In this document: positions 1-8,978 of the stretch, one piece after another
Layout: every line of letters starts with the position of its first letter
Position numbering within the stretch: position 1 is the stretch's first letter
Assembly: GCA_043744255.1 (NCBI GenBank)
Contig: JAYTVA010000117.1
Location: forward strand, 74,859 to 138,858
Length of the DNA stretch: 64,000 nt
Reading direction: 5' to 3'
From: UKL13-2 sp043744255
Lineage (GTDB): Bacteria > Pseudomonadota > Gammaproteobacteria > Burkholderiales > Usitatibacteraceae
Notes under the pieces: model-generated
Databases searched by the model: none
What the model was told of the DNA's origin: nothing
What the model saw: only the letters and a program-made list of their open reading frames with translations
Program-made: the position numbers and the translations under genes

Positions 1-2
1 TT

Positions 3-1451
3 GAGCGCCGCCTCGCCGCATTGGTCGAGGCGACCTCGGATGCGATCATCGTTATCGATCATGCGCAAAAAATCATCCTCGTCAATCGTGCCGGCGAGAG
101 CATGTTTGGCTACCCACGCGCAGCGTTGCTGGGTGAGCCCATCGACAAACTCATACCAGCGCGATTTCATCGCGCGCATCACAAACACGTCGAGCGATTC
201 GGCCACACCGGTAACACGGTACGGCGCATGGGCGGGGATGCCAACCTCGTGGGCCTGCGCGCGAGTGGCGAAGAATTTCCCATCGACGCGTCGATTTCGC
301 ACCTCACTGAGGACGACCAGACGCTGTACACCGTCATCTTGCGCGACATCACCTTTCGCAAACTTGCCGAAGACGCGGCGCGGCGCAGCGACCGGCGTCT
401 GGCGGCGCTGGTGGACACAACGACCGATGCCATCATCATCATCGACCATCAACACAACATCACACTCGTCAATCAAGCCGTGGAGAAAATGTTTGGCCAC
501 ACGCGCGAATCGTTGATGGGAAAAACGATTGACGTGCTCCTACCGGCGCGCTTTCGGCAAGCTCACCATCGGCACATCGAGCATTTCGGCAGCACGGGCA
601 CCACCGTGCGGCGCATGGGTGGCGAAGCCAACGTGCTGGGCATGCGCGCGAATGGTGAGGAGTTTCCGATTGACGCGTCCATTTCGCATTTGCTGGAAGA
701 CGGCAAACCTTTCTACACCGTGATCTTGCGCGACATTACGGCGCGCAGGCAGACGCAGCTTGAACTGGAAGCCTCACGCAAGTCTCTGCGCGAGCTCTAT
801 GACGGTCTGCAAACCATCCGCGAAGAAGAGCGGAAGCGCATTGCCCGCGAGCTGCACGACGATCTCGGCCAGACCTTGGCGGCGTTACGCATTGATCTGA
901 CCCTGCTACGCGAGGATTTGCCACGCGAAAGCACCAAGCTGGCCGAGCGTGCCGCGAGCATTGACGATCTCTTGTTGAGTACCATCAAATCGGTGCGTCG
1001 AATTTCGTCTGATTTGCGCCCGCGCCCACTCGATGATCTCGGCCTAGTGGCCGCCGTGCAAATGCTTGCTGAAGAAGTTTCGCAGCGTCACCGAATCGCC
1101 ATCAGCGTCGTGGCACCGCCAGACGACCTTAACTTGCCTGACGAGATCGCGTCACCGCTGTTTCGTATGGTGCAGGAGTCACTGACCAATGTGGTAAAGC
1201 ACGCTGAGGCATCAAGCGTCACGATCGCCTTCTCGCAGGGTGCTGGTGAATTGACGCTGTCAATTGACGACGACGGCAAAGGGATGAATCCCGAGCAGTT
1301 ACCGCGGTCGGATTCGTTTGGCCTCATTGGCATGCGCGAACGGGTGAACGCGATGGGCGGGCGGATGGAGATTGCGAGTACATCGCGGGGAACCAGGATC
1401 GTGTTGCTCGTGCCGCTCAGTGGCCAAAAGCCATCCGGAACTTACTCGTAG
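3..1451 (+). CDS. PAS-PAS sensor histidine kinase, NarL/DegS type (5'-partial)
   Basis: Cytoplasmic-type sensor kinase whose reading frame is open to the window edge, so the true start lies upstream; the in-frame TTG at 21 is the Leu of a repeated RRLAALV motif and is not a start. Two PAS domains are visible (about 15-370 and 400-750), very alike in protein sequence; both contain TVRRMGG, GEEFPIDASISHL and YTVILRDIT. A HisKA_3 dimerisation/phosphoacceptor segment follows (EEERKRIARELHDDLGQTL), with the His codon at 855-857. A HATPase_c domain closes the protein (N box MVQESLTNVVKHA, G box DDDGKGM, SFGLIGMRERV). No transmembrane segment is seen in the visible part. Such kinases normally pair with a NarL/FixJ-type response regulator, which is not in the window. 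The ligand is unknown; PAS domains often sense redox state or oxygen, but no haem or FAD signature was identified. Confidence 0.93.
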   Translation, partial: ERRLAALVEATSDAIIVIDHAQKIILVNRAGESMFGYPRAALLGEPIDKLIPARFHRAHHKHVERFGHTGNTVRRMGGDANLVGLRASGEEFPIDASISHLTEDDQTLYTVILRDITFRKLAEDAARRSDRRLAALVDTTTDAIIIIDHQHNITLVNQAVEKMFGHTRESLMGKTIDVLLPARFRQAHHRHIEHFGSTGTTVRRMGGEANVLGMRANGEEFPIDASISHLLEDGKPFYTVILRDITARRQTQLELEASRKSLRELYDGLQTIREEERKRIARELHDDLGQTLAALRIDLTLLREDLPRESTKLAERAASIDDLLLSTIKSVRRISSDLRPRPLDDLGLVAAVQMLAEEVSQRHRIAISVVAPPDDLNLPDEIASPLFRMVQESLTNVVKHAEASSVTIAFSQGAGELTLSIDDDGKGMNPEQLPRSDSFGLIGMRERVNAMGGRMEIASTSRGTRIVLLVPLSGQKPSGTYS

Positions 1452-2290
1452 TCCAAACGAGTGGCGTGCCCACGCCAATACGGAATTCGTTGGTCGGGCA
1501 ACACCCAAGCCACCTCGCCGTCGAGCGGCACCCGCATGCCGTTCCGCTCTCCATAGTTGAACCAGCGCCCTTCCCACGGCGTCGGCACGATCTTGTCGCC
1601 AATCGTGCGGCCCCGTGCCTCCGCACGCGTCGATTCGATTAGCCCGTCGGCACCGAAGCGGAACAGCAGCGTAATGGTGTGGCCGCGATCGCTCATGGTT
1701 GCCCTCGCCGAACGCTCATCGACGGCCTCCCATTTCACGCCCTGACTCGGCAGTAGCGCTGTCGGGTACATCGCTGATTCTGCGAAGTAGCGCATCAACT
1801 CACCTTCGGCAATCTCGCCCGTGCCTCTGAAATCAGCGAGTGAGAACAGACCCGCGATGGCCGGATTGAGAATGCCTTCACCGGCGATGTAGGCGTCGTG
1901 CACGTTGACTTTCAAGCCCGGCAGCATGGCCATGCGGGCATCCCACACAAAGCCGGGTTGCTTCATCACCGCGCGTTGGCGCGAGGTGAATGGTTTCCAC
2001 TGTTCGCTCGTCTGGCTCATGTTGAACATCCCGGTGTGTTCAACAACCACGGATGACAGCACCGGCATGCCGTCCGTTAGCGCGGCGCGAAAAAAGCGCC
2101 GCACGGGCGGCGGCAGTGCATCGGTCTCGCCGAGATCGACACGCGCAGGCGTCACCGCCACGCGCGCCGCATCGAGTCTCGCTAGTAGCGCTTGGGTGCG
2201 CGCGTTCCAGCGATATGCGCCGAATACCAGCAGCGCGATGACGATGGTAGTCAACGCGATCAGGAACAACACAACTATTCTCAGCCACAT
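1442..2290 (-). CDS. DUF6544/DUF6920-like membrane-anchored protein
   Basis: Protein of 282 residues with one N-terminal membrane segment (about residues 3-24, WLRIVVLFLIALTTIVIALL) and a soluble remainder, probably facing the periplasm. The body, with motifs such as PPPVRRFFRAAL, GRGT-like turns, a WEAVDERSARATM stretch and a C-terminal RIPYWRGHATRLDYE, resembles an uncharacterised family annotated DUF6544/DUF6920; I recognise this from the general pattern only. The start at 2290 was chosen because it places the hydrophobic helix at the N-terminus; the longer frame to 2401 adds basic, Cys-rich sequence with no signal character. It converges on the histidine kinase with a 10-nt overlap. Function unknown. 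Confidence 0.75.
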   Translation of the reverse strand: MWLRIVVLFLIALTTIVIALLVFGAYRWNARTQALLARLDAARVAVTPARVDLGETDALPPPVRRFFRAALTDGMPVLSSVVVEHTGMFNMSQTSEQWKPFTSRQRAVMKQPGFVWDARMAMLPGLKVNVHDAYIAGEGILNPAIAGLFSLADFRGTGEIAEGELMRYFAESAMYPTALLPSQGVKWEAVDERSARATMSDRGHTITLLFRFGADGLIESTRAEARGRTIGDKIVPTPWEGRWFNYGERNGMRVPLDGEVAWVLPDQRIPYWRGHATRLDYE

Positions 2291-2439
2291 GATGTTGAGC
2301 CCCCGTCTGCGTGATGGGAAGCGGCTACGCCTCAGTGTCTGCATCATCACGGCACAGCGGCATGCCGACTTTGCGGCAGGACAAAAGCCGTGCAAGTGCA
2401 TCTATGTCACCTGCGAATCTGTATGGCACCGCGCAGAAT

Positions 2440-2453
2440 TTGCGCAAGATCAA
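2440..2453 (+). promoter_or_regulatory. FNR/DNR-like box
   Basis: TTGCGCAAGATCAA, matching TTGCG-N4-ATCAA. Its centre is 66 nt upstream of the secreted-protein start at 2513 and in the orientation most common in this window. It could also serve the divergent DUF6544-like gene. FNR/ANR/DNR regulators bind TTGAT-N4-ATCAA, so the TTGCG half is a variant. Confidence 0.6.
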
Positions 2454-2512
2454 AGCCGCGCAATCCACTTTCTGTAAATTCATTTATGTCGATTTTTTTT
2501 GAGGAGTTGAAC

Positions 2513-2821
2513 ATGAAAGCACTACTCATGGCTGCCGCGTTTTCTGCACTGGGACTGATGGTAGGCAATGCCAACGCAAGTAGCCCCTATCCGATGTGCT
2601 GCAGCGCGAAAGACACAACGGGTTGGGCCCTGATGAGCGCGGACGAACGCAATGCGCATCGCCAAAAAATGATGGAGGTAAAAACCTACGATGGCTGCAA
2701 AGCCATGCACGATGAGCACAGGAAGCTCATGGAAACGCGCGCCAAAGAGCTAGGTAAGAACTTGCCACCGTTGAAGTCAAATATGTGCGATCACATGAAG
2801 GATCGAGGTGTGCTGAAATAG
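2513..2821 (+). CDS. small secreted Cys-containing protein
   Basis: Protein of 102 residues with a clear Sec signal peptide (MKALLMAAAFSALGLMVGNANA, cleavage near residue 22). The mature part is about 80 residues, charged, and has four Cys: a CC pair just after cleavage (PMCCSAK), one in DGCKAMHDEH, and one in SNMCDHMKD. Met and His are also frequent (MMEV, MHDEH, CDHMKD), which could suit metal or redox binding, but this is inference. The start at 2513 has a good ribosome site (GAGGAG) and lies downstream of an FNR-like box. The next gene, trxC, starts 43 nt later, so the two may be co-transcribed. I do not recognise the family. Confidence 0.8.
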   Translation: MKALLMAAAFSALGLMVGNANASSPYPMCCSAKDTTGWALMSADERNAHRQKMMEVKTYDGCKAMHDEHRKLMETRAKELGKNLPPLKSNMCDHMKDRGVLK

Positions 2822-2864
2822 CAGGGTAGCCTGTCTTCCACTTCCTGCACTTGCGAGGAGCGCG

Positions 2865-3293
2865 ATGCATCTGGTCTGCCCTGCCTGTCTCACCACCAAC
2901 CGCGTACCCGATGCGCGACTGCATGAAGACCCCGTGTGCGGTCGCTGTCGGGCGGCGTTGATGGCGGTAGAGCCACACGCGCTCTCCGACGCCGCACTGC
3001 AAGTATTTGTCGCCAATTCCGGGCTGCCGGTGTTAGTCGATTTTTGGGCGGAATGGTGCGGCCCCTGCAAGGCGATGGCACCACAATTCGCACTGGCGGC
3101 ACAAAAACTGCCGGAGGTGCGCTTCATCAAAGTCGATAGCGATCAGTCGCCCAAGGCCAGTGTGCAGCACCGTATTCGTAGCATTCCGACGCTGATTCTT
3201 TTCGAAAACGGCAACGAAGTCGCGCGTACCAGCGGGGCGATGATGGCCGACGAACTGGTGCGCTGGGTACGACACAACATGGCCGGAACTTAG
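2865..3293 (+). CDS. trxC: thioredoxin 2
   Basis: Cytosolic thiol-disulfide reductase of 142 residues. An N-terminal zinc-ribbon has Cys at 5/8 and 25/28 (CPAC, CGRC), the hallmark separating TrxC from TrxA. The thioredoxin fold follows, with active site WCGPC (Cys65/Cys68) and a cis-Pro loop (IRSIPTLILF). Length and architecture match E. coli TrxC. A GAGGAG ribosome site precedes the ATG. It follows the small secreted Cys protein and may share its FNR-like box; in E. coli trxC belongs to the OxyR regulon, and no comparable site was recognised here. Confidence 0.95.
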   Translation: MHLVCPACLTTNRVPDARLHEDPVCGRCRAALMAVEPHALSDAALQVFVANSGLPVLVDFWAEWCGPCKAMAPQFALAAQKLPEVRFIKVDSDQSPKASVQHRIRSIPTLILFENGNEVARTSGAMMADELVRWVRHNMAGT

Positions 3294-3451
3294 CGACGCT
3301 CATTTCGAAAAAACAGCGTGATATCGGCGGTTGTTGTCATTCATGAATGACTGGAGATGCCCGTCGATGCTGGTGTTTTACAGTGCAGGCACCCTGAAAA
3401 TACATTTCGCCGTACCCGCGCTAACCCTGTTCAACACGGCGCGTTACGGCG

Positions 3452-3889
3452 TCATCGGCAAACCAGCACGGGAACCTTCGTGTGCGTTAGCACCTTTGAC
3501 GTTTCGCTACCCAACAGCAAGGCCGCAATCCCGCGCCGCCCGTGCGAGGCCATGACGATCAGATCGCAGCCACGTTGTTCGGCGGTCTCGATAATCGCCT
3601 CGTACGCGTGATCCTGAAAAACATGCACACGCTCCGCCTCAACCCCGCACGACTGTGCGCGGTGAATGGCTGACGTGAGTATGGCGGCGGCTTCGGCGGT
3701 GGCGGCTGCCACATATTGCTCTTGCGATTCCACCATCACGAACGCTTCTGCGGCCATCACGTGAAACGGCGCGGACACGGTCAACAACGTGGCGCGCGCG
3801 CCCCAAGACTTCGCGACGCCCAAGCCCACCTCCACCGCTTTTTCCGAGAGCTCACTGCCGTCCGTAGGGATCAAGATGTGTTTGAACAA
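3452..3889 (-). CDS. universal stress protein, UspA family
   Basis: Single-domain Usp of 145 residues. It begins FKHILIPTDGSELS after the start residue and ends with ASHGRRGIAALLLGSET and VPVLVCR, the nucleotide-binding and terminal strands of ATP-binding Usp proteins. I chose the TTG start at 3889 because GAGGTGG sits immediately upstream at normal spacing and the product then aligns with the two other small Usp proteins in this window; a GTG at 3901 would add four residues. An FNR-like box lies 78 nt upstream. The divergent neighbour is a P2-type cation ATPase, which may share the promoter region. Confidence 0.9.
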   Translation of the reverse strand: MFKHILIPTDGSELSEKAVEVGLGVAKSWGARATLLTVSAPFHVMAAEAFVMVESQEQYVAAATAEAAAILTSAIHRAQSCGVEAERVHVFQDHAYEAIIETAEQRGCDLIVMASHGRRGIAALLLGSETSKVLTHTKVPVLVCR

Positions 3890-3960
3890 GCGCCACCTCA
3901 CATTGCGAAAGCTGTTTGCGCCGAACTACCCTCACGATGCACCGTTTGGTCTGCCTCGGT

Positions 3961-3974
3961 TTGATATATCGCAA
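3961..3974 (-). promoter_or_regulatory. FNR/DNR-like box between usp and P-type ATPase
   Basis: Plus-strand TTGATATATCGCAA, read on the minus strand as TTGCG-N4-ATCAA. Its centre is 78 nt from the usp start and about 130 nt from the ATPase start, so it could control either or both divergent genes. Confidence 0.6.
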
Positions 3975-4097
3975 GAGTGCGTCAACTGGCCGCCGGGGCG
4001 GACCGCTCTGGCGGGCAACAGCACCTGTGATCGCGACGCCTGATGTTGCGCGCGCGCAATGTTAAAGCGCGCGGTTGCCGTAACGTCATCAATCACC

Positions 4098-6656
4098 ATG
4101 ACCAATCCTGCGATCTCGCCCATCGGGTTGACCAGCGCCGAAGCGCGCGAACGTTTAGCCGCCGCCGGCTATAACGAGTTGCCGGGCGAGAAGCCGCGCT
4201 CATTTTTGGCGACCGCCCTCGCTGTGCTGCGGGAGCCGATGTTTGTACTGCTAGTCGCTTGCGTCGTCGTGTACGTGATTCTCGGCGAGCCGCAGGATGC
4301 GCTGATGCTCGGCTTCGCCGTCTTGTTCATGATGGCCATCACCATCGTCCAGGAACGTCGCACCGAGAAGGCGCTGGCCGCGTTGCGCACCTTGGCAATG
4401 CCGATTGCAACCGTGATGCGCGATGGCGCGCGCGTACAAATTCCGAGCCGCGAGGTGGTGCCTGGCGACGTCATGTTGATCCATGAGGGAGACCGCGTCG
4501 TCGCCGATGGCGCGCTGACCAGCGGCAACAACGTCGCGATGGATGAATCGCTGCTCACTGGCGAATCGGTGCCGGTGGAAAAGACACCTGCGCCCGCACT
4601 CTCCTTAGACACCGTAACCACCATGCCCAGTCCGGGCGGCACGATGCAGCCATTCGTATTTGCCGGCACGCTCACGGTGCAGGGTAGCGGCTTGGCAACG
4701 GTAATGGCGACGGGTGTACACACGGCAATGGGGGCGATTGGCGCGGCGCTCGGCAGGATTGAGCCGGAGAAGACGCGAATCCAGATTGAGACCGCTCGCG
4801 TGGTCAAAATTGCGGCGACAGTCGCGGCGATGCTCAGTGTGGCGCTCGCCATTTTTTATGGGCTCGCGCAACAGAGCTGGTTGCAGGGGGTGCTGGCCGG
4901 GCTCACGCTGGCGATGGGCTTGCTGCCGGAAGAGCTGCCGGTGGTGCTGATTATTTTTCTCGGTATCGGCGCTTGGCGGATTGCACAACACGGCGTGCTG
5001 GCACGCCGCTCTGCGGCGATTGAAATGCTGGGTGCCATCACCGTATTGTGTGTTGACAAGACCGGCACGCTGACCGAAAACCAGATGGCGCTCGCTGAAT
5101 TGTCGATGCACGGCAACACCCATGTGATTTCACCTTCCCGCCCGGCACCACTACCGGATCTGTTTCATGATCTGGTCGAATACGCGATTCTTGCCAGCCA
5201 CCGCGACCCATTCGACCCGATGGAAAAGGCGATCCTGCAAACGGGTCGCCATCTGCTGCGCGACACCGAGCAGTTGCACGGCAACTGGAAATTGGTGGAC
5301 GAATACGCGCTCTCGCCGCAATTGCTTGCGATGTCGCGCGTGTGGCAATCGCCGGACGCTGATCTCTACACTGTCGCAGCCAAGGGTGCCCCTGAGGCGA
5401 TTGCCGATCTATGCCACCTTGACAAGGCAGAGACGGAGAAACTTGATGCGTCCGTTCGCGCGATGGCCTCGCGCGGGCTCCGCGTGCTCGGCGTGGCGCG
5501 CGCGATGGTTTCCTGCAACGCGCGACCGGCGAGGCAACATGATTTCGATTTTGCGTTTTGCGGCTTGATTGCACTCGCTGACCCATTGCGGCCGAACGTG
5601 CCGGCGGCGATTGGTGAATGCCAACGCGCGGGGATTCGCGTAAAAATGATTACCGGCGACTACCCCGCCACCGCCCTGAACATCGCCGCACAGGCGCGGA
5701 TCGACACCAGTGCAGGCGCTCTGACTGGCAGTGCGCTCGATGCGATGGATGACGCATCACTGCAACGTCGCGCGCGTGAGGTCGATGTATTCTGCCGCAT
5801 CACGCCGCAACAAAAACTCCGGCTGGTGGAAGTGCTCAAGGACGACGGCGAGATCGTCGCCATGACGGGCGATGGCGTCAACGATGCACCAGCGCTAAAG
5901 GCGGCGCATGTCGGTGTGGCGATGGGTAAACGTGGCACTGACGTGGCACGTGAAGCGGCAGCCATGGTACTGCTGGAAGATGACTTTGCATCGCTAGTGG
6001 CCTCGATCGCCGCAGGCCGCCGCATTTTTACTAACCTGCGCAAGGCGTTTGCGTTTCTGATCGCGACGCACATTCCGATTGCCGGTATCGCGCTGATCCC
6101 GGTGGCGCTCGGCATGCCGATGGTGCTGCTACCGATTCACATCATGTTTCTCGAACTCGTCACCGACCCTGCGTGTTCCATCGTGTTCGAAATGGAGCCC
6201 GCCGTCACCGACAGCATGAAACGTCCGCCGCACCGCCCTGATGAGTCGCTGTTTGATCGCAGCACACTATCGCTTGGCCTCGCGCAAGGCGCGGTCCTGC
6301 TCATCATCGTCCTCTGCGTATTCCTTTATGCCACCGGCCAGGGGTTTTCCAACGATGGGGTACGTACCATCACGTTTGTCACCATCGTGCTCGCCAACAT
6401 CAGCCTGCTCGTCGCCAGTCGTGGCCGACGCACCGGACTACTGCGCGCGCTATTCACCCGCAACCACGCATTTTGGGTGATCAGCGCGGTTGCGCTCGTG
6501 GTGCTGACTGCCGCTGTGCAGATTGAGTTTCTGCGAAGTGTGTTTCGCTTTGCGCCGATGAATGCAGAAGCATTGGCCATTTGTGGAGCAGCGCTGGTGG
6601 CGGCGCTGTTGGCGTTTGAAGGTATACGGCGTTTGGCGCGACCGTATCTGACATAG
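4098..6656 (+). CDS. P2-type cation-transporting ATPase
   Basis: Inner-membrane cation pump of about 852 residues. It shows the N-terminal cation-ATPase domain (GLTSAEARERL, NELPGEK), an actuator domain with LTGES, an intramembrane PEELPVV motif, the phosphorylation site DKTGTLT (Asp near residue 320), a nucleotide domain with KGAPE, and the hinge TGDGVNDAPALKAA. Six C-terminal membrane segments follow. The architecture fits the Ca2+/Mn2+/Mg2+ P2 group rather than heavy-metal P1B, since there is no CPx and no HMA domain. The ion cannot be assigned safely. The start at 4098 (MTNPAISPIGLTSAEARERL) begins the conserved domain; an upstream ATG at 4059 would add 13 unusual residues. It is divergent from a Usp gene, with an FNR-like box between them. 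Confidence 0.9.
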   Translation: MTNPAISPIGLTSAEARERLAAAGYNELPGEKPRSFLATALAVLREPMFVLLVACVVVYVILGEPQDALMLGFAVLFMMAITIVQERRTEKALAALRTLAMPIATVMRDGARVQIPSREVVPGDVMLIHEGDRVVADGALTSGNNVAMDESLLTGESVPVEKTPAPALSLDTVTTMPSPGGTMQPFVFAGTLTVQGSGLATVMATGVHTAMGAIGAALGRIEPEKTRIQIETARVVKIAATVAAMLSVALAIFYGLAQQSWLQGVLAGLTLAMGLLPEELPVVLIIFLGIGAWRIAQHGVLARRSAAIEMLGAITVLCVDKTGTLTENQMALAELSMHGNTHVISPSRPAPLPDLFHDLVEYAILASHRDPFDPMEKAILQTGRHLLRDTEQLHGNWKLVDEYALSPQLLAMSRVWQSPDADLYTVAAKGAPEAIADLCHLDKAETEKLDASVRAMASRGLRVLGVARAMVSCNARPARQHDFDFAFCGLIALADPLRPNVPAAIGECQRAGIRVKMITGDYPATALNIAAQARIDTSAGALTGSALDAMDDASLQRRAREVDVFCRITPQQKLRLVEVLKDDGEIVAMTGDGVNDAPALKAAHVGVAMGKRGTDVAREAAAMVLLEDDFASLVASIAAGRRIFTNLRKAFAFLIATHIPIAGIALIPVALGMPMVLLPIHIMFLELVTDPACSIVFEMEPAVTDSMKRPPHRPDESLFDRSTLSLGLAQGAVLLIIVLCVFLYATGQGFSNDGVRTITFVTIVLANISLLVASRGRRTGLLRALFTRNHAFWVISAVALVVLTAAVQIEFLRSVFRFAPMNAEALAICGAALVAALLAFEGIRRLARPYLT

Positions 6657-6701
6657 CAAATGCCGCAAACAAGGTCAATTATCGCCTCTCGCGAGTGACG
6701 G

Positions 6702-7049
6702 CTACCGCGCCAAAATCCACTGCAACAAATTCCGCGTGTCGGCTTCATTCGCCTTGATCACCTTATGTGCTTCCTCGCGGCCATCGGGAAACTTGGCCAT
6801 CTCGCCAGTGGTGATGTGTTTGTACAGCCGCTCCTCAGCATCGCTCTTGTCCTTGTACTTCGCGGCCACTTCCTTGAACGTTGGCCCCTCCTTTTTCTTG
6901 TCGATGCTGTGGCATTTTAGGCAATTTTGCTGGCGCGCCAGTGTCTCGGCGGCAGCCGCATCGACTGCGAACACACGCGTCGAGATGCTGAGCGCGGCAA
7001 TGACCGCGATTGCCATCAAACCGTGCAACAACATAGCATTTTTGTTCAT
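6702..7049 (-). CDS. small periplasmic cytochrome c, class I
   Basis: Monohaem c-type cytochrome of 115 residues with a signal peptide (residues 1-28) and haem motif CLKCH (Cys43, Cys46, His47). The downstream Met ligand is probably in EMAKF; the protein ends with the LLQWILAR helix typical of c551/c552-like proteins. It is a clear paralogue of the cytochrome at 42635-42994 (shared DKKKEGP, AAKYK, DAE). The start at 7049 follows AAGGAA; a longer frame to 7091 lacks signal character. It lies 38 nt downstream of the EB_dh-family gene and probably belongs to the same transcript, possibly as its electron partner. Confidence 0.9.
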   Translation of the reverse strand: MNKNAMLLHGLMAIAVIAALSISTRVFAVDAAAAETLARQQNCLKCHSIDKKKEGPTFKEVAAKYKDKSDAEERLYKHITTGEMAKFPDGREEAHKVIKANEADTRNLLQWILAR

Positions 7050-7087
7050 GGCGTTCCTTTCCGTTGACACGGGATCAGCAGTTTTCA

Positions 7088-8398
7088 TCATGGCAGCTTC
7101 ACTGCGTTGATGTCTACTTTGACTCCTTGCGCGCCAAGACCCAGCGTTCGCACAAACGAGACATGGTGCCCACGCGTCGTGATGTTGTCGTCGTGCACCG
7201 CGAAGCCGACGTTATAAACGCCACCTTGCTTGAGGTTCTTGTCGTCGTTATTGGTCAGACCCAGAGGACGGATCATCAACACAGTCCACATGCCGTCCTT
7301 CCAGCTAGAAATGGCCTTGTTGTCGGCGGCCGAGCCCTTGGCGTCCTCGCGACTTAAGAGGTAGTCGGGGATCATGTCCCCTGCTTTCCACGCGAGTTTC
7401 GGATCGAACGGCACCGCGTTCTGTTCGCGAATCAGGAAATGATCACCCTTGCGCAGCAAGTCAACGGTGATGGATCGGTAGCCGACTTTCTTTTCGTCCC
7501 ACATGTACTTGGGCTGGTGCGTGGCCGCATCAGCATTGCTGCCGAACGGATCCTTGCCGGCATCAGCGAGCCGCCATTCGAGCACGTAGCCATCGTCAAC
7601 CATGCCCACCGGGTGGCTGCGATGGGCGCGCCACTGAATCAAATCGACGAAGCCGCCGGCCGCCTTGATCTTTGCGATCTCCTCGACCGACTTGCCGGTC
7701 TTCCAGTCAGAAGGGTCAGTGCGCGTTTCCGGCAGGTATTTACGCACATCGGTTTTCTTGATCGCAGTGAGCAACGCGTTGGCCGCCACTTCTTCTTTGG
7801 TGAACTGCTTCGGCATGTCGCGTTGCCCGTCGTGGCAGGACAGCCAACAGCCCTGCTGCGCGAAACCGGCGACCTTGCCGTCGTCAATCATGACCGACAT
7901 ACGGTCTTCATAGATGCCGGGCTGCTTGCCGTCCTGCACCACCTTGTCCAGCTTCGGGTAGCCGTACACTTTCCATTCCTTGCCATCGAAGCGCAGGTAT
8001 TGATGCTCGGTACCCGCATAGGCATTCGCGGTCTTCCACTGAAAGCGCAGGTAGGCGTTGCTGTCGTCGAAGGCCGCCTGCACCTTCAGATCGACATGGC
8101 CTGGTTTGCCCGCGACCGGCATCGGTTCGAGCCGACCGGCCTTCACCAGTTTGGCACCGAGATCTTTCTCGGCGCCGGTTTCGTCGTGACAGCTCACGCA
8201 GGTGTCGCCGCGCTGCACCTGTCGCGCCGCACCTTCGTGACCGGCGCTACGCAGCCACTCGTATGAAGATTGCCCCGGATAAAACAGTGTCACCGGTGTC
8301 ACCGGGACTGCCGACCAATTGATTTTGGCGGGATCGGCCGCGATTGCCGCCTGCATAGCCAATGCCATGGCTCCAAAAGCGACGATGACTTTTTTCAT
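7088..8398 (-). CDS. ethylbenzene-dehydrogenase-related haem-binding cytochrome protein
   Basis: Exported protein of 436 residues with a signal peptide (1-20, ending QAAIAA). It has one classical c-haem motif, CVSCH (Cys67-His71), and a second cluster CWLSCH (Cys184, Cys188, His189) that has three residues between the cysteines. The long middle and C-terminal parts (FDDSNAYLRFQWK, RMSVMIDDG, HPVGMVDDGYVLEWRL, GVYNVGFAVHDD) match the EB_dh domain, the haem-b-binding fold of ethylbenzene/DMSO-reductase-like gamma subunits, which also occurs in stand-alone multi-domain cytochromes. No molybdoenzyme partner is adjacent, so it probably acts as a periplasmic electron carrier with the co-transcribed cytochrome c. 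An FNR-like box lies 120 nt upstream. Substrate unknown. Confidence 0.88.
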   Translation of the reverse strand: MKKVIVAFGAMALAMQAAIAADPAKINWSAVPVTPVTLFYPGQSSYEWLRSAGHEGAARQVQRGDTCVSCHDETGAEKDLGAKLVKAGRLEPMPVAGKPGHVDLKVQAAFDDSNAYLRFQWKTANAYAGTEHQYLRFDGKEWKVYGYPKLDKVVQDGKQPGIYEDRMSVMIDDGKVAGFAQQGCWLSCHDGQRDMPKQFTKEEVAANALLTAIKKTDVRKYLPETRTDPSDWKTGKSVEEIAKIKAAGGFVDLIQWRAHRSHPVGMVDDGYVLEWRLADAGKDPFGSNADAATHQPKYMWDEKKVGYRSITVDLLRKGDHFLIREQNAVPFDPKLAWKAGDMIPDYLLSREDAKGSAADNKAISSWKDGMWTVLMIRPLGLTNNDDKNLKQGGVYNVGFAVHDDNITTRGHHVSFVRTLGLGAQGVKVDINAVKLP

Positions 8399-8511
8399 GT
8401 TGATTCACCTGTGTGTAGGGTTGTGTCGGCGTCATCGACTTCGTTCATCGGACGACGTGGTGCGCGCGTTCCGCCACCACTCCTAGTCTGCTCGCCATGG
8501 CTCGACCTGCT

Positions 8512-8525
8512 TTGATCGGCGTCAA
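8512..8525 (-). promoter_or_regulatory. FNR/DNR-like box of EB_dh operon
   Basis: TTGATCGGCGTCAA, one substitution from the perfect FNR palindrome. Its centre is 120 nt upstream of the EB_dh-family start. The 16-bp sequence TTTGATCGGCGTCAAA recurs exactly, in reverse complement, upstream of the paralogous cytochrome at 42.99 kb. Confidence 0.65.
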
Positions 8526-8964
8526 AGGCGTGTCGGTCGGCGCAAAATAACCATGCAGTGTGCGTCCGCGATGGCAGCGTGAATAAGGCTTAAAACACCG
8601 CGCCAATATTGGCTTTCCCGAAATTGTTCGCGGCAAGTTCAGCGTTTGTGGCCAATCAAGGCGCCTAGCGCGAAGGAAGAGCGGACAAAAGTAAACAGAT
8701 GCGAGCATCTCCTCTTGGCACTCGGCTAAGCATTCGCTAAGAAGCGTCGGTCTGGCAGGCAGTGCGGTGACACGTGCTGGCGATCGCGAACATGTACTTG
8801 TTGCGATCGGCTCAGGTCGTTGATCCCAAACTATTTTTTCGCACCTCGCGGCGCGCGGGTGAATCGTGAAACTCGAATGCTGTTAGCCACGCCTGCGCGA
8901 TCAAGCGTCGACGCATTTTGGTCTCAACATGAATAGGCACGATCCGTTGTCAGTCTCATCGGCT

Positions 8965-8978
8965 TTGATTTTTCGCAA
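8965..8978 (+). promoter_or_regulatory. FNR/DNR-like box
   Basis: TTGATTTTTCGCAA, the reverse of TTGCG-N4-ATCAA. Its centre is 107 nt upstream of the secreted helical protein at 9079. The TTGCG half is proximal to the gene here, opposite to most boxes in the window. Confidence 0.5.

Noticed and set aside
7439..8266. 275-codon open frame on the plus strand
   Set aside because: Entirely antisense to the EB_dh-family cytochrome gene, which has signal peptide, haem motif and domain match.
8445..8708. 87-codon open frame on the minus strand in an intergenic region
   Set aside because: No ribosome site; it covers the FNR-like box at 8512 and contains no known motif.
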